The position numbers were made by a program, and so were the translations under genes. From contig BAABWY010000001.1 of assembly GCA_040367435.1 (NCBI GenBank), forward strand, positions 496,001 through 560,000: a stretch of 64,000 nucleotides of DNA, in the 5' to 3' direction. The stretch is from Hyphomicrobiales bacterium 4NK60-0047b. GTDB lineage: Bacteria > Pseudomonadota > Alphaproteobacteria > Rhizobiales > HXMU1428-3. Numbering within the stretch: the stretch's first letter is position 1; each line of letters opens with the position of its first letter. The notes under the pieces are model-generated. The model had not been told where the DNA came from, searched no databases, and worked only from the letters and a program-made list of their open reading frames with translations. Shown here in pieces: positions 56,639-64,000 of the stretch.

Positions 56639-57652
56639 TCAGCCCTCCAAAGTCTCAATGATTTTTTGTCCCAACCTCTGAGGGCTTGGGAAATAATCCC
56701 ACTCTTGTGCGTGCGGGTAAGGCGTATCCCACCCCGTAACACGAGCAACAGGCGCTTCTAAATGATAAAACAAATCTTCTTGCACAAGCGCGGCAAGTTC
56801 TGCCCCAAAGCCAGACGTTTTCGTGGCCTCATGCACAATGACGCAGCGCCCTGTTTTTTTAATGGAAGTTTCAATCGTCTCTAAATCAAGCGGGACCAGC
56901 GTTCGCAAATCAATAATTTCCGCGTCGACACCGGTTTCTTCTACTGCCGCCTCAGCCACATAAACCATCGTCCCATAACTAAGTATAGTAACCGCCTCAC
57001 CCGAACGCCTAATCGCAGCCTTGCCCAGCGGCGTGATATAATAGTCTTCCTCAACCGCTCCAAGTTCATGTTTCCCCCAAGAAACAATCGGCTTTTCATG
57101 ATGCCCATCAAACGGCCCATTATAAAGTCGCTTGGGTTCTAAAAAGACAACCGGGTCAGGATCCTCAATAGCAGCTAAGAGCAATCCCTTCGCATCAACA
57201 GGGTTAGACGGCATCACCGTCTTCAAACCAGCAACATGAGTTAATAAAGCTTCAGGACTTTGACTATGCGTTTGCCCCCCAAAAATACCACCACCACAAG
57301 GCATCCTGATCACCATAGGGCAAGTAAAATCACCATTGGACCGATGACGTATGCGCGCCGCTTCACTAACAATCTGGTCATAAGCCGGGTACATATAATC
57401 AGCAAATTGAATTTCAATCACAGGCTTCAAACCATAAGCCGCCATACCAATAGCACTACCCACAATGCCATTCTCACTAATCGGCGCATCAAAACAGCGG
57501 TTTTTTCCGTATTTTTCCTGCAAGCCTGCGGTACACCGAAACACCCCACCAAAAAAACCAACATCCTCGCCGTATACAACAACCCGGTCATCTTTTTCCA
57601 TGGCCAAATCATGTGCATTTTGAATAGCAGATATCATTGTCATTTGTACCAT
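56639..57652 (-). CDS. bkdA2: Branched-chain 2-oxo acid dehydrogenase E1 beta
   Basis: A 337-residue E1 beta (MVQMTMISAIQNAHDLAMEKDDRVVVYGEDVGFFGGVFRCTAGLQ) with IFGGQTHSQSPEALLTHVAGLKTVMPS and EPKRLYNGPFDG. The latter segments are those of branched-chain rather than pyruvate dehydrogenase E1 beta. It binds thiamine diphosphate together with E1 alpha. The ATG at 57652 follows the E1 alpha stop by 2 bp, so the two subunits are coupled. A TTG two codons earlier is not needed. Confidence 0.92.
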   Translation of the reverse strand: MVQMTMISAIQNAHDLAMEKDDRVVVYGEDVGFFGGVFRCTAGLQEKYGKNRCFDAPISENGIVGSAIGMAAYGLKPVIEIQFADYMYPAYDQIVSEAARIRHRSNGDFTCPMVIRMPCGGGIFGGQTHSQSPEALLTHVAGLKTVMPSNPVDAKGLLLAAIEDPDPVVFLEPKRLYNGPFDGHHEKPIVSWGKHELGAVEEDYYITPLGKAAIRRSGEAVTILSYGTMVYVAEAAVEETGVDAEIIDLRTLVPLDLETIETSIKKTGRCVIVHEATKTSGFGAELAALVQEDLFYHLEAPVARVTGWDTPYPHAQEWDYFPSPQRLGQKIIETLEG

Positions 57653-57654
57653 GA

Positions 57655-58908
57655 TCAATACCCCGCTTCTCTGCGCTGACGAACAAGATGCGGCGGCATG
57701 GTCTCATAAACCCCTTCAAACATATCTCGCCCAGACGGCGGATGACCAGAAGTCAGGGTACCAATAGCCTCAGCCTGTTTTTGAATGGTTTTCACTTCAT
57801 CCATCACTTCAGCTTCAGCCTGTACGTGTCGTTCTTCTGTCCAGGCATCCAATGTAATCAGATGTTGCTTCAAACGCTCAATCGGATCACCAAGTGGCCA
57901 CGCTGCCCCTTCAGCACTTCCTCTATAAGCCGAAGGATCATCAGAACTGGAATGCCCTCCCGCACGATACGTCACATACTCAATAATCGTTGGTCCAAAA
58001 CCACTGCGTGCACGAAGCGCAGCCCATTTTGCAACTGCATAAACTGCCAAGTAGTCATTGCCATCAACCCGAACAGAAGGAATACCAAACCCGTGGCCTC
58101 GCGAAGCAAAAGTCCCGGCTCCCCCTCGCGCAATCCCTTGAAACGTCGAAATCGCCCATTGATTATTGACAATATTCATCACGATCGGCGCTTTGTAGGT
58201 CGACGCAAAAACCATCGCGGAATGAATATCACCCTCAGCAGTTGCACCATCACCAACCCAGGCCGCAGCAATTTTGCTATCATGACGAATGGCAGACGCC
58301 ATCGCCCAGCCAACCGCCTGGATATATTGTGTTCCTAAATTCCCTGAAATTGAAAAAAATCCATAGTCCTTAGCTGAAAATAAAACCGGCATCTGGCGCC
58401 CATGCAGTGGGTCTGCCTCATTTGAATAGATCTGGTTCATCATCTTTTCCATTGGATAGCCACCAGCAATCAACAACCCAGCTTGGCGGTACGTTGGAAA
58501 ATTCATATCCCCTTTTTGTAATGCCACCTGAAATGCGCAAGAAACAGCCTCTTCACCGCGGTGCTGCATATAAAAACTTGTCTTACCTTGTCTCTGCGCT
58601 GTCATCATTCGCGTATCATAGGCACGAAGCAGCATCATATGACGAAGCCCCTGCTTCAAATCATCAGGTGACAGATCATCAGCCCACGGGCCAACAGCCT
58701 CCCCCTCTTTGTTTAAAACGCGAATAATCGAAAACGCCAAATCAAGCATATCATCGGCAGAAGCATCGAGTTCTGGTTTGGGAACAGCACCAGCACGAGG
58801 AATTTCAAATTCGGAAAAATCAGGCGTATCTCCAGGCCGGCACCCCGGCTCTGGCACATGAAGTTTGAGTGGGGCAATTTCAGGATAAGAAGATGCCTGT
58901 TCAGCCAT
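57655..58908 (-). CDS. bkdA1: Branched-chain 2-oxo acid dehydrogenase E1 alpha
   Basis: A 417-residue E1 alpha. The thiamine diphosphate motif starts at GDG 219-221 (GDGATAEGDIHSAMVFAST) and ends at NN 248-249 (NIVNNQWAIST), with the phosphorylation-loop region YRAGGHSSSDDPSAYR. The N-terminal 80 residues match the extended form of bacterial BCKDH E1 alpha. The ATG at 58908 has GGAGG 6 nt upstream. It is first of three genes in order E1 alpha, E1 beta, E2. No E3 (lipoamide dehydrogenase) gene follows, so E3 must come from elsewhere. Confidence 0.92.
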   Translation of the reverse strand: MAEQASSYPEIAPLKLHVPEPGCRPGDTPDFSEFEIPRAGAVPKPELDASADDMLDLAFSIIRVLNKEGEAVGPWADDLSPDDLKQGLRHMMLLRAYDTRMMTAQRQGKTSFYMQHRGEEAVSCAFQVALQKGDMNFPTYRQAGLLIAGGYPMEKMMNQIYSNEADPLHGRQMPVLFSAKDYGFFSISGNLGTQYIQAVGWAMASAIRHDSKIAAAWVGDGATAEGDIHSAMVFASTYKAPIVMNIVNNQWAISTFQGIARGGAGTFASRGHGFGIPSVRVDGNDYLAVYAVAKWAALRARSGFGPTIIEYVTYRAGGHSSSDDPSAYRGSAEGAAWPLGDPIERLKQHLITLDAWTEERHVQAEAEVMDEVKTIQKQAEAIGTLTSGHPPSGRDMFEGVYETMPPHLVRQRREAGY

Positions 58909-59063
58909 AATTTTCCTCCGCTTAATTAATTTTGTCCAGGCGCACAAATTGAAGCTAAATTAGATCAAAAGGCCAATACGCCATTAATAGAAATTTTAAA
59001 CCAAAAAGAGAAAAATAAGCATCTTTTTTACCCGGCATATTTAACATAATATGAACAAATATT

Positions 59064-59085
59064 TTGCATAATCACAAAAATGCAA
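59064..59085. promoter_or_regulatory. Dyad in the bkd-lrp divergent control region
   Basis: TTGCAT (59064-59069) and ATGCAA (59080-59085) form an inverted repeat with a 10-bp AT-rich spacer in the 219-bp region between the bkd operon and the Lrp-type gene. Lrp-family proteins bind AT-rich dyads of this size. It is a candidate operator only. Confidence 0.4.
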
Positions 59086-59127
59086 TTAATTATTCTGCTA
59101 GTTATCAATAAATATCAGAGAAAAACA

Positions 59128-59595
59128 ATGCCCAAACCATTAGATCAAATTGACAAGAAACTTCTAAAAGCCCTCGTAAATGACGCAAGATTAACCAGCA
59201 ATCAGCTCGCTGAAATAGCAGGACTATCGGCTAGTCCCTGTTGGCAACGGGTCAAAAGGTTGGAAAAAGACGGAATTATCAAGGGCTACACCACCGTTTT
59301 AGATAATCGCAAACTTGGCGCTGCAGAAATTATCCTACTGGAAATCACCCTGGACAAACAAATTGAAGGCGCAATTGAAGACTTCGCAGAACAAATTAAA
59401 AAAATGCCAGAAGTTCTCGAGGCATTTCTAACATCGGGTAAATATGATTATTTTTTAAAAATTGCCGTAAACGGAACAGAAGAATATCAAAAATTTCTCA
59501 TGGAAAAACTCTACAAGATAGATAGCATCAGAGAAACGCGCTCTATGTTTGCCCTAAGCTGTGTGAAAGACACTCAATCATACATCCCCAATTAG
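59128..59595 (+). CDS. bkdR: Lrp/AsnC-type regulator, likely of the bkd operon
   Basis: A 155-residue Lrp/AsnC-family protein. An N-terminal winged helix-turn-helix (LDQIDKKLLKALVNDARLTSNQLAEIAGLSASPCWQRVKRLEKDGIIKGYT) is followed by the RAM ligand-binding domain (EAFLTSGKYDYFLKIAV). Divergent location from the bkd genes matches BkdR, the branched-chain amino acid-responsive activator of the bkd operon in pseudomonads. I infer the same role. The ATG at 59128 has an AGAGA site; an upstream in-frame start at 59080 adds 16 non-conserved residues. Confidence 0.82.
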   Translation: MPKPLDQIDKKLLKALVNDARLTSNQLAEIAGLSASPCWQRVKRLEKDGIIKGYTTVLDNRKLGAAEIILLEITLDKQIEGAIEDFAEQIKKMPEVLEAFLTSGKYDYFLKIAVNGTEEYQKFLMEKLYKIDSIRETRSMFALSCVKDTQSYIPN

Positions 59596-59642
59596 TTCAG
59601 AAAAATCAATAAACACCATTAGAAAAATACAACTGGAAAAAA

Positions 59643-59661
59643 ACAAGTCACTTGTTATAGT
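59643..59661 (+). promoter_or_regulatory. Palindrome with a -10-like box upstream of ovoA
   Basis: ACAAGT-C-ACTTGT (59643-59655) is a perfect inverted repeat followed directly by TATAGT (59656-59661), a -10-like hexamer, about 125 bp upstream of the ovoA start. No convincing -35 is seen, so this is a weak operator or promoter candidate. Confidence 0.35.
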
Positions 59662-59786
59662 AAAGCCGCAAAAAACGGGGAAAAATCTATATAACATAAT
59701 TGTGATCCAACCAGAGTGGTCATACCGTTTTATAAACTTATATTAAATTTAATTTTCTAAAAACAAAATCAGCGGAGATGTCTCAC

Positions 59787-61961
59787 ATGCTTAGAGAAGC
59801 GTCCACCTCACCCAGTAATGAGCCAAACAACAAACCAATTAATCTCAAAACTGTAACTTTGGACAACGGGGACGTCGAAGCCAAACGACAAGAAATCCTA
59901 GATTATTTCCACACGAGTTTCAGTCTTTATGAAAGCATCTTTGAATGCCTCAATGGTGACGAAGCCTTTTACGCAAAAGCAAATACCCTTCGCCACCCAC
60001 TGATATTCTATTATGGCCACACATCTGTTTTCTTCATCAACAAGCTCAATGTCGCTGGTTTCATATCCGAGCGCGCTGACCCAAAAATTGAATCCATGCT
60101 CGCCGTCGGCGTGGATGAAATGTCCTGGGATGATTTAAACGAAGCTAATTATAATTGGCCAACCCCTAAGGAAGTAAAAAACCACCGCGACAAAACAAGA
60201 GAAATCGTTGATCGCTTTATCAAAACTGTAGACTTCACGCTCCCCATTACCTGGGACAGCCCAATGTGGATCATCATGATGGGGATTGAGCATGAGCGCA
60301 TTCATCTCGAGACCACCTCAGTGCTCATTCGTGAACTCCCCTTGAGCCTGGTCAAAACCCATGATTATTGGGGCAACATCTGCAAAGAAACGGACCAAGC
60401 ACCCTCAAATGAACTCATACCCGTTGAAGGCGGCAAAATTACCTTAGGCAAAGGGCAGTGCAATGCTCTTTATGGCTGGGATAATGAATATGGTATAGAG
60501 CAGCACAATCTAAACTCTTTCAATGCCTCCAAATATCTCGTCTCCAATCAAGAATTCATGCACTTCGTTGAAGCAGGTGGTTATCAAAACAAAGCCTATT
60601 GGGATGAAGAAGGCTGGGGCTGGGTTGAGTATAAAAAAGCTGAGCACCCAGTTTATTGGCTCAAAGAAAATGACACCTATCAATATCGCACAATGTTAGA
60701 AGTCATCCCAATGCCTTGGGATTGGCCAGCAGACATTAATTACCTTGAAGCAAAAGCGTTTTGCAACTGGAAGTCAGAGCAAACTGGCAAATGCATCCGC
60801 ATGCCCACAGAAGCTGAATGGTACAAACTACGCGAACTCGAGCAATCAGATCTCACCACATGGGAAGAAGCCCCCGGTAACATCAACCTTGAAGGATTTA
60901 TGTCTTCGTGCCCTGTTAACAAGCACGAACATCAAAGCGGATTTTTCGACATTATCGGCAATGCCTGGCAATGGAGTGAAACACCGATTGATGGGTTTGA
61001 TGGTTTCAAAGTTCATCCCGCATATGATGATTTCTCAACCCCAACCTTCGATGGCAAGCATAATCTCCTCAAAGGAGGCTGCTGGGCCTCAACCGGCAAT
61101 TATGCCATTAAAGACAGCCGCTATGCCTTCCGCCGGCACTTTTTCCAGCACGCTGGTCTTAGATATATCGAAGGCGAAGAACTATGCCAGCAAACCATGA
61201 ACATCTATGAAACAGATAGTATGGTCTCGCAATATATCGAGTTCCATTATGGCGACACATATTTTGATGTGCCTAACTTTCCAGTTGCCTGCATCGAGGA
61301 AGTAAAATCCGTACTCGAGCAAAACTCAAATTATAAAACAGAGCGCGCTCTCGACCTTGGCTGTGCAACAGGCCGTTCTTCTTTTGAGCTTGCAAAACTC
61401 TATGATCATGTCGACGCTGTTGACTTCTCTGTCCGTCTCATTGAACCACCAACCAACCTGCAAAACAACGGCGCCCAGCGCTATGTCATCCAGGATCAAG
61501 GTGACCTTGTCTCCTATAAAGAAGTTAAGCTTGAAAACTTCGATGAGTATGAAGCGGTGAAAAACAAAATCTACTTCATGCAAGGTGATGCCTGTAACTT
61601 GGTTGAAAAATTCAATGATTACGACCTTGTCTTTGCCGGTAACTTAATCGATAGATTGTATGACCCAGCCAAATTTTTAAATCTGATAAAATCACGCATT
61701 CGCCCTGGCGGCTTGCTTGTCCTCACATCTCCTTACACATGGTTAGAGGAGTTCACACCTAAAGAAAATTGGATTGGTGGGTACAAAGCTGACACGGGAG
61801 AAAACTACACAACGCTTGAAGGTCTAACAGATCAACTATCTCCTGAGTTCAAGCTCATCAAAGAACCAAAGGACATCCCTTTCACCATTCGTGAAACGGC
61901 AAGAAAGCACCAACATACCTTGTCAGAAATGACCGTCTGGGAAAAATCATCAGAAAACTAA
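59787..61961 (+). CDS. ovoA: Ovothiol synthase OvoA: 5-histidylcysteine sulfoxide synthase with methyltransferase
   Basis: A 724-residue three-part enzyme. Residues 30-185 form a DinB-like domain whose iron ligands appear to be His78 (GHTSVFF), His169 and His173 (EHERIHLETTS). Residues 200-475 form the formylglycine-generating-enzyme-like domain (RMPTEAEWYKLRE, GNAWQWSETP, KGGCWASTGNYA, YAFRRHFFQHAGLRYI). The last 240 residues form a SAM-dependent methyltransferase (ALDLGCATGRSSFELAKLYD). OvoA joins Cys and His with oxygen and then methylates the imidazole, making ovothiol A, an antioxidant thiol. The ATG at 59787 has GGAG 9 nt upstream; the frame also contains an ATG three codons earlier. 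Confidence 0.9.
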   Translation: MLREASTSPSNEPNNKPINLKTVTLDNGDVEAKRQEILDYFHTSFSLYESIFECLNGDEAFYAKANTLRHPLIFYYGHTSVFFINKLNVAGFISERADPKIESMLAVGVDEMSWDDLNEANYNWPTPKEVKNHRDKTREIVDRFIKTVDFTLPITWDSPMWIIMMGIEHERIHLETTSVLIRELPLSLVKTHDYWGNICKETDQAPSNELIPVEGGKITLGKGQCNALYGWDNEYGIEQHNLNSFNASKYLVSNQEFMHFVEAGGYQNKAYWDEEGWGWVEYKKAEHPVYWLKENDTYQYRTMLEVIPMPWDWPADINYLEAKAFCNWKSEQTGKCIRMPTEAEWYKLRELEQSDLTTWEEAPGNINLEGFMSSCPVNKHEHQSGFFDIIGNAWQWSETPIDGFDGFKVHPAYDDFSTPTFDGKHNLLKGGCWASTGNYAIKDSRYAFRRHFFQHAGLRYIEGEELCQQTMNIYETDSMVSQYIEFHYGDTYFDVPNFPVACIEEVKSVLEQNSNYKTERALDLGCATGRSSFELAKLYDHVDAVDFSVRLIEPPTNLQNNGAQRYVIQDQGDLVSYKEVKLENFDEYEAVKNKIYFMQGDACNLVEKFNDYDLVFAGNLIDRLYDPAKFLNLIKSRIRPGGLLVLTSPYTWLEEFTPKENWIGGYKADTGENYTTLEGLTDQLSPEFKLIKEPKDIPFTIRETARKHQHTLSEMTVWEKSSEN

Positions 61962-61971
61962 AAAAAATCTC

Positions 61972-62000
61972 TGGGTTTGCAAGAGAATTTTGCAAACCCA
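61972..62000 (+). terminator. Hairpin after ovoA
   Basis: TGGGTTTGCAA (61972-61982) pairs with TTGCAAACCCA (61990-62000), a perfect 11-bp stem 10 bp past the stop codon. The T-run stands on the minus-strand side, so termination of the plus-strand transcript is likely but not certain. Confidence 0.55.
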
Positions 62001-62159
62001 ACCTACCCTTAAAATCATTTCCTTATCAAAATAAAGGTTAACCCAAAGGCCAGTATCTTTCCCCCCTACATTTGAGGCAAACTCATAGAAAATCACCAAT
62101 AATACTAAAAATTAAGCGCTTCATAAATCACAACAACACACAAGCCTTAGGAAATCAAA

Positions 62160-63167
62160 ATGACTGAAAACACCGCCCAAATTGTTAGGTTTCATGAGAC
62201 AGGCTCTAGCTCTGTCTTAAAAATAGAATCTCTCCCCATAACAGAACCAGGCCCAGATGAAGTACGTATAAAAGTCGAAGCTTTTGGTTTAAACCGTGCA
62301 GAAATTATGTTTCGAAGTGGCGCATATCTAGTAGCCCCCACATTTCCATCCCGCATAGGCTATGAAGCGTCAGGTACAATTGAGAGCATCGGCTCAAACA
62401 TTACAGACTTGCAAATTGGAGATCGTGTCAGCACCATCCCAGCCCTCTCAATGAGTGAGTATGGTGTCTACGGTGAAAGTGTAACCCTAGATGCAAGCGC
62501 TGTATCCAAATATCCCGCAAAACTGTCACCTGTTGAAGGTACTGCGATTTGGATGCAATACATCACAGCCTATGGCGCACTCATTGACATCGGTAAACTA
62601 TCCGCAGACCAAACGGTGATGATCACAGCTTCGAGTAGTTCCGTCGGCATCGCAGCCATACAAATTGCCAAATCAGTCGGTGCAAATGTAATAGCCACAA
62701 CAAGAGGCGCTAGCAAAGTGCAAAGCTTAACTGATGCCGGCGCTGATCATGTCATTCAAACCGAGAATGAAACTTTGTCTGAAAAAGCTCTTTCACTAAC
62801 CAATGACCAAGGTGTTGACCTCGTGTTTGATCCTATCGGTGGCCCTATGTTAGAAGACCTTGCACTCGCAACAAAATCACAAGGCCTCATCATTGAATAT
62901 GGCGCCTTAGATGAACGGCCAACCCCCTACCCTCTTTTCACATCTTTAGGGAAAGGTCTAAAAATCCAAGGATACACACTTTTTGAAATCACCCAAGACC
63001 CAGACCGCGACAGACTAAACGCAGCAAAAAAATTCATATTTGAAGGACTTGAATCTGGAAAATTAAAACCAGTGATAGACCGCACATTCCCTTTAGAACA
63101 AATCAAACAAGCTCATGACCATCTTGAATCAAATGAGCAAATAGGAAAAATCGTCGTTACAGTCTAA
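62160..63167 (+). CDS. Zinc-independent MDR / quinone oxidoreductase-like enzyme
   Basis: A 335-residue medium-chain dehydrogenase. The N-terminal GroES-like part has GFGLNRAEIMFRSGAYLVAPTFPSRIGYEASGTIESIG, and the Rossmann part has MITASSSSVGIAAIQIAKSVGANVIATTRGASKVQSL and GADHVIQTENE with VDLVFDPIGG. The zinc-ligand cysteines of alcohol dehydrogenases are absent, pointing to the NADPH-quinone oxidoreductase side. Substrate unknown. It follows ovoA by about 200 bp and looks separately transcribed. Confidence 0.85.
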   Translation: MTENTAQIVRFHETGSSSVLKIESLPITEPGPDEVRIKVEAFGLNRAEIMFRSGAYLVAPTFPSRIGYEASGTIESIGSNITDLQIGDRVSTIPALSMSEYGVYGESVTLDASAVSKYPAKLSPVEGTAIWMQYITAYGALIDIGKLSADQTVMITASSSSVGIAAIQIAKSVGANVIATTRGASKVQSLTDAGADHVIQTENETLSEKALSLTNDQGVDLVFDPIGGPMLEDLALATKSQGLIIEYGALDERPTPYPLFTSLGKGLKIQGYTLFEITQDPDRDRLNAAKKFIFEGLESGKLKPVIDRTFPLEQIKQAHDHLESNEQIGKIVVTV

Positions 63168-63210
63168 GCTGATAAAAAACAACAACAAAACGGATATTGA
63201 AAAAACAAAA

Positions 63211-63232
63211 AAAAGGGCCAAAGGCCCTTTTT
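63211..63232 (+). terminator. Bidirectional terminator
   Basis: AAAAGGGCC (63211-63219) and GGCCCTTTT (63223-63231) with a 3-nt loop, preceded by A-runs and followed by TATTTATT. It can end the MDR gene on the plus strand and the chemoreceptor on the minus strand. Confidence 0.87.
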
Positions 63233-63279
63233 ATTTATTCGCATTTAAAATTTATAAATTTACAGAATGATAAAAGCAG

Positions 63280-64000
63280 TCAACCATTCTGCACTCGAAT
63301 AGAGCTGATAAAACCATCAACATGGTTCTGCAAATTCGTAATTTCTGTATCTAATTGAGAAACAGCACCAATCATTCCCGTAGCTGATTGACCATTTTTT
63401 AGAGCAATTGAATTTAGGTCCGACGTATTTTTATGCACTTCCTTAGTAAGATCAGCTGCTTCCACAATATTGCTACTAATTTCACCCGAAGCATAACCTT
63501 GCTCTTCAACAGCAGCCGCAATTGAACCTGATATCGTATTTAGTTTTCCAATGGTCTCATCCACCTGATCAATCGCTACAACAGCCTCAGAAATTGAGGA
63601 TTGAATATGATCAACTTGACCGGAAATATCTTCTGTAGCACGACCTGTCTGCGTAGCAAGTTCCTTAACCTCAGAGGCAACAACAGCAAAACCTTTACCC
63701 GCATCACCAGCTCTTGCGGCCTCAATAGTTGCATTCAAAGCAAGTAAGTTTGTTTGCTCAGCAATATCTTGAATAAGTTTAACAATATTGCCAATAGCCT
63801 GAGATGCCGTTGAAAGTCCCTCAATAACCTCATTTGCTTTTTTCACTTCAGAAACAGCAACGGTTGACACTTCATTCGACTGAACCATTTGCCCAGAAAT
63901 CTCTGAAATCGAAGCTGACATTTCTTGTGAAGCACGCGCGACAGTTTCAACATTTTGACTGGTAGTATCCATGGCCACAGCAATCGCACCAGCACAATCA
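63280..64000 (-). CDS. Chemoreceptor, C-terminal part cut by the window edge
   Basis: On the minus strand the frame is open from the right edge of the window, through DCAGAIAV, to a stop at 63280, so the gene is incomplete here. About 240 residues are visible. They contain the signalling hairpin tip ([39 protein letters not shown]) and a long coiled coil. No C-terminal PilZ domain or pentapeptide tether is seen, and the chain ends ISSIRVQNG. The sensor part lies outside the window. Confidence 0.92.
   Translation of the reverse strand, partial: DCAGAIAVAMDTTSQNVETVARASQEMSASISEISGQMVQSNEVSTVAVSEVKKANEVIEGLSTASQAIGNIVKLIQDIAEQTNLLALNATIEAARAGDAGKGFAVVASEVKELATQTGRATEDISGQVDHIQSSISEAVVAIDQVDETIGKLNTISGSIAAAVEEQGYASGEISSNIVEAADLTKEVHKNTSDLNSIALKNGQSATGMIGAVSQLDTEITNLQNHVDGFISSIRVQNG

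Noticed and set aside
60740-60922. Minus-strand frame in ovoA
   Set aside because: Antisense within a conserved enzyme, no start signal.

Overview
The window reads as a chromosomal segment of an AT-leaning alphaproteobacterium, probably close to Hyphomicrobiales (Rhizobiales). This rests on the style of its ribosomal proteins, RpoB/RpoC, EF-Tu, L7/L12 and SecE, on the long zinc-free S14, and on the branched-chain 2-oxo acid dehydrogenase operon. The genus is not claimed.

Positions 1-14668 (minus strand) hold a continuous str-S10-spc superoperon: rpsL rpsG fusA tuf rpsJ rplC rplD rplW rplB rpsS rplV rpsC rplP rpmC rpsQ rplN rplX rplE rpsN rpsH rplF rplR rpsE rpmD rplO secY, with secY cut by the left edge. 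Upstream of rpsL lies a leader of about 330 nt with two large stem-loops and a possible alternative long-range pairing. Several larger gaps inside the operons hold strong hairpins. The rpmD-rplO gap holds a small array of a palindromic repeat that recurs near 33.6 kb.

Positions 15157-18419 hold three non-ribosomal genes between the two big operons: a UGT-like glycosyltransferase, a periplasmic YceI protein, and a cytochrome b561-YceI fusion. Positions 18576-31722 (minus) hold the second translation/transcription block: tRNA-Tyr, tRNA-Gly, tRNA-Trp, secE, nusG, rplK, rplA, rplJ, rplL, rpoB, rpoC. The rplL-rpoB gap carries four tandem 16-bp repeats.

Positions 31982-43341 are accessory: rlmB, three small basic secreted proteins, tRNA-Thr, a secreted TPR/alpha-beta hydrolase next to a secreted caspase-like/beta-propeller protein, a GST-like protein, a chemoreceptor remnant beside a possible insertion-sequence end, a Lys/Tyr-rich secreted protein and an acetyltransferase.

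Positions 43546-64000 are mostly metabolic and sensory: a PhoX/DUF839 protein, a chemoreceptor with a NIT-like sensor and a C-terminal PilZ domain, cystathionine beta-lyase, lipoproteins, a tiny Lys-rich protein beside a ribbon-helix-helix-like gene with a palindrome over its likely -10 box, a membrane-anchored spermidine synthase-like protein, a DsbA-like oxidoreductase, the bkd operon (E2, E1 beta, E1 alpha) with a divergent Lrp-type regulator, the ovothiol synthase OvoA, a quinone-reductase-like MDR enzyme, and a chemoreceptor cut by the right edge.

Most of the window is conserved housekeeping sequence. The best candidates for something undescribed are the structured rpsL leader, the dispersed palindromic repeat family, the 16-bp tandem repeats upstream of rpoB, and the caspase/hydrolase pair beside tRNA-Thr. 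None can be proved from this sequence alone.
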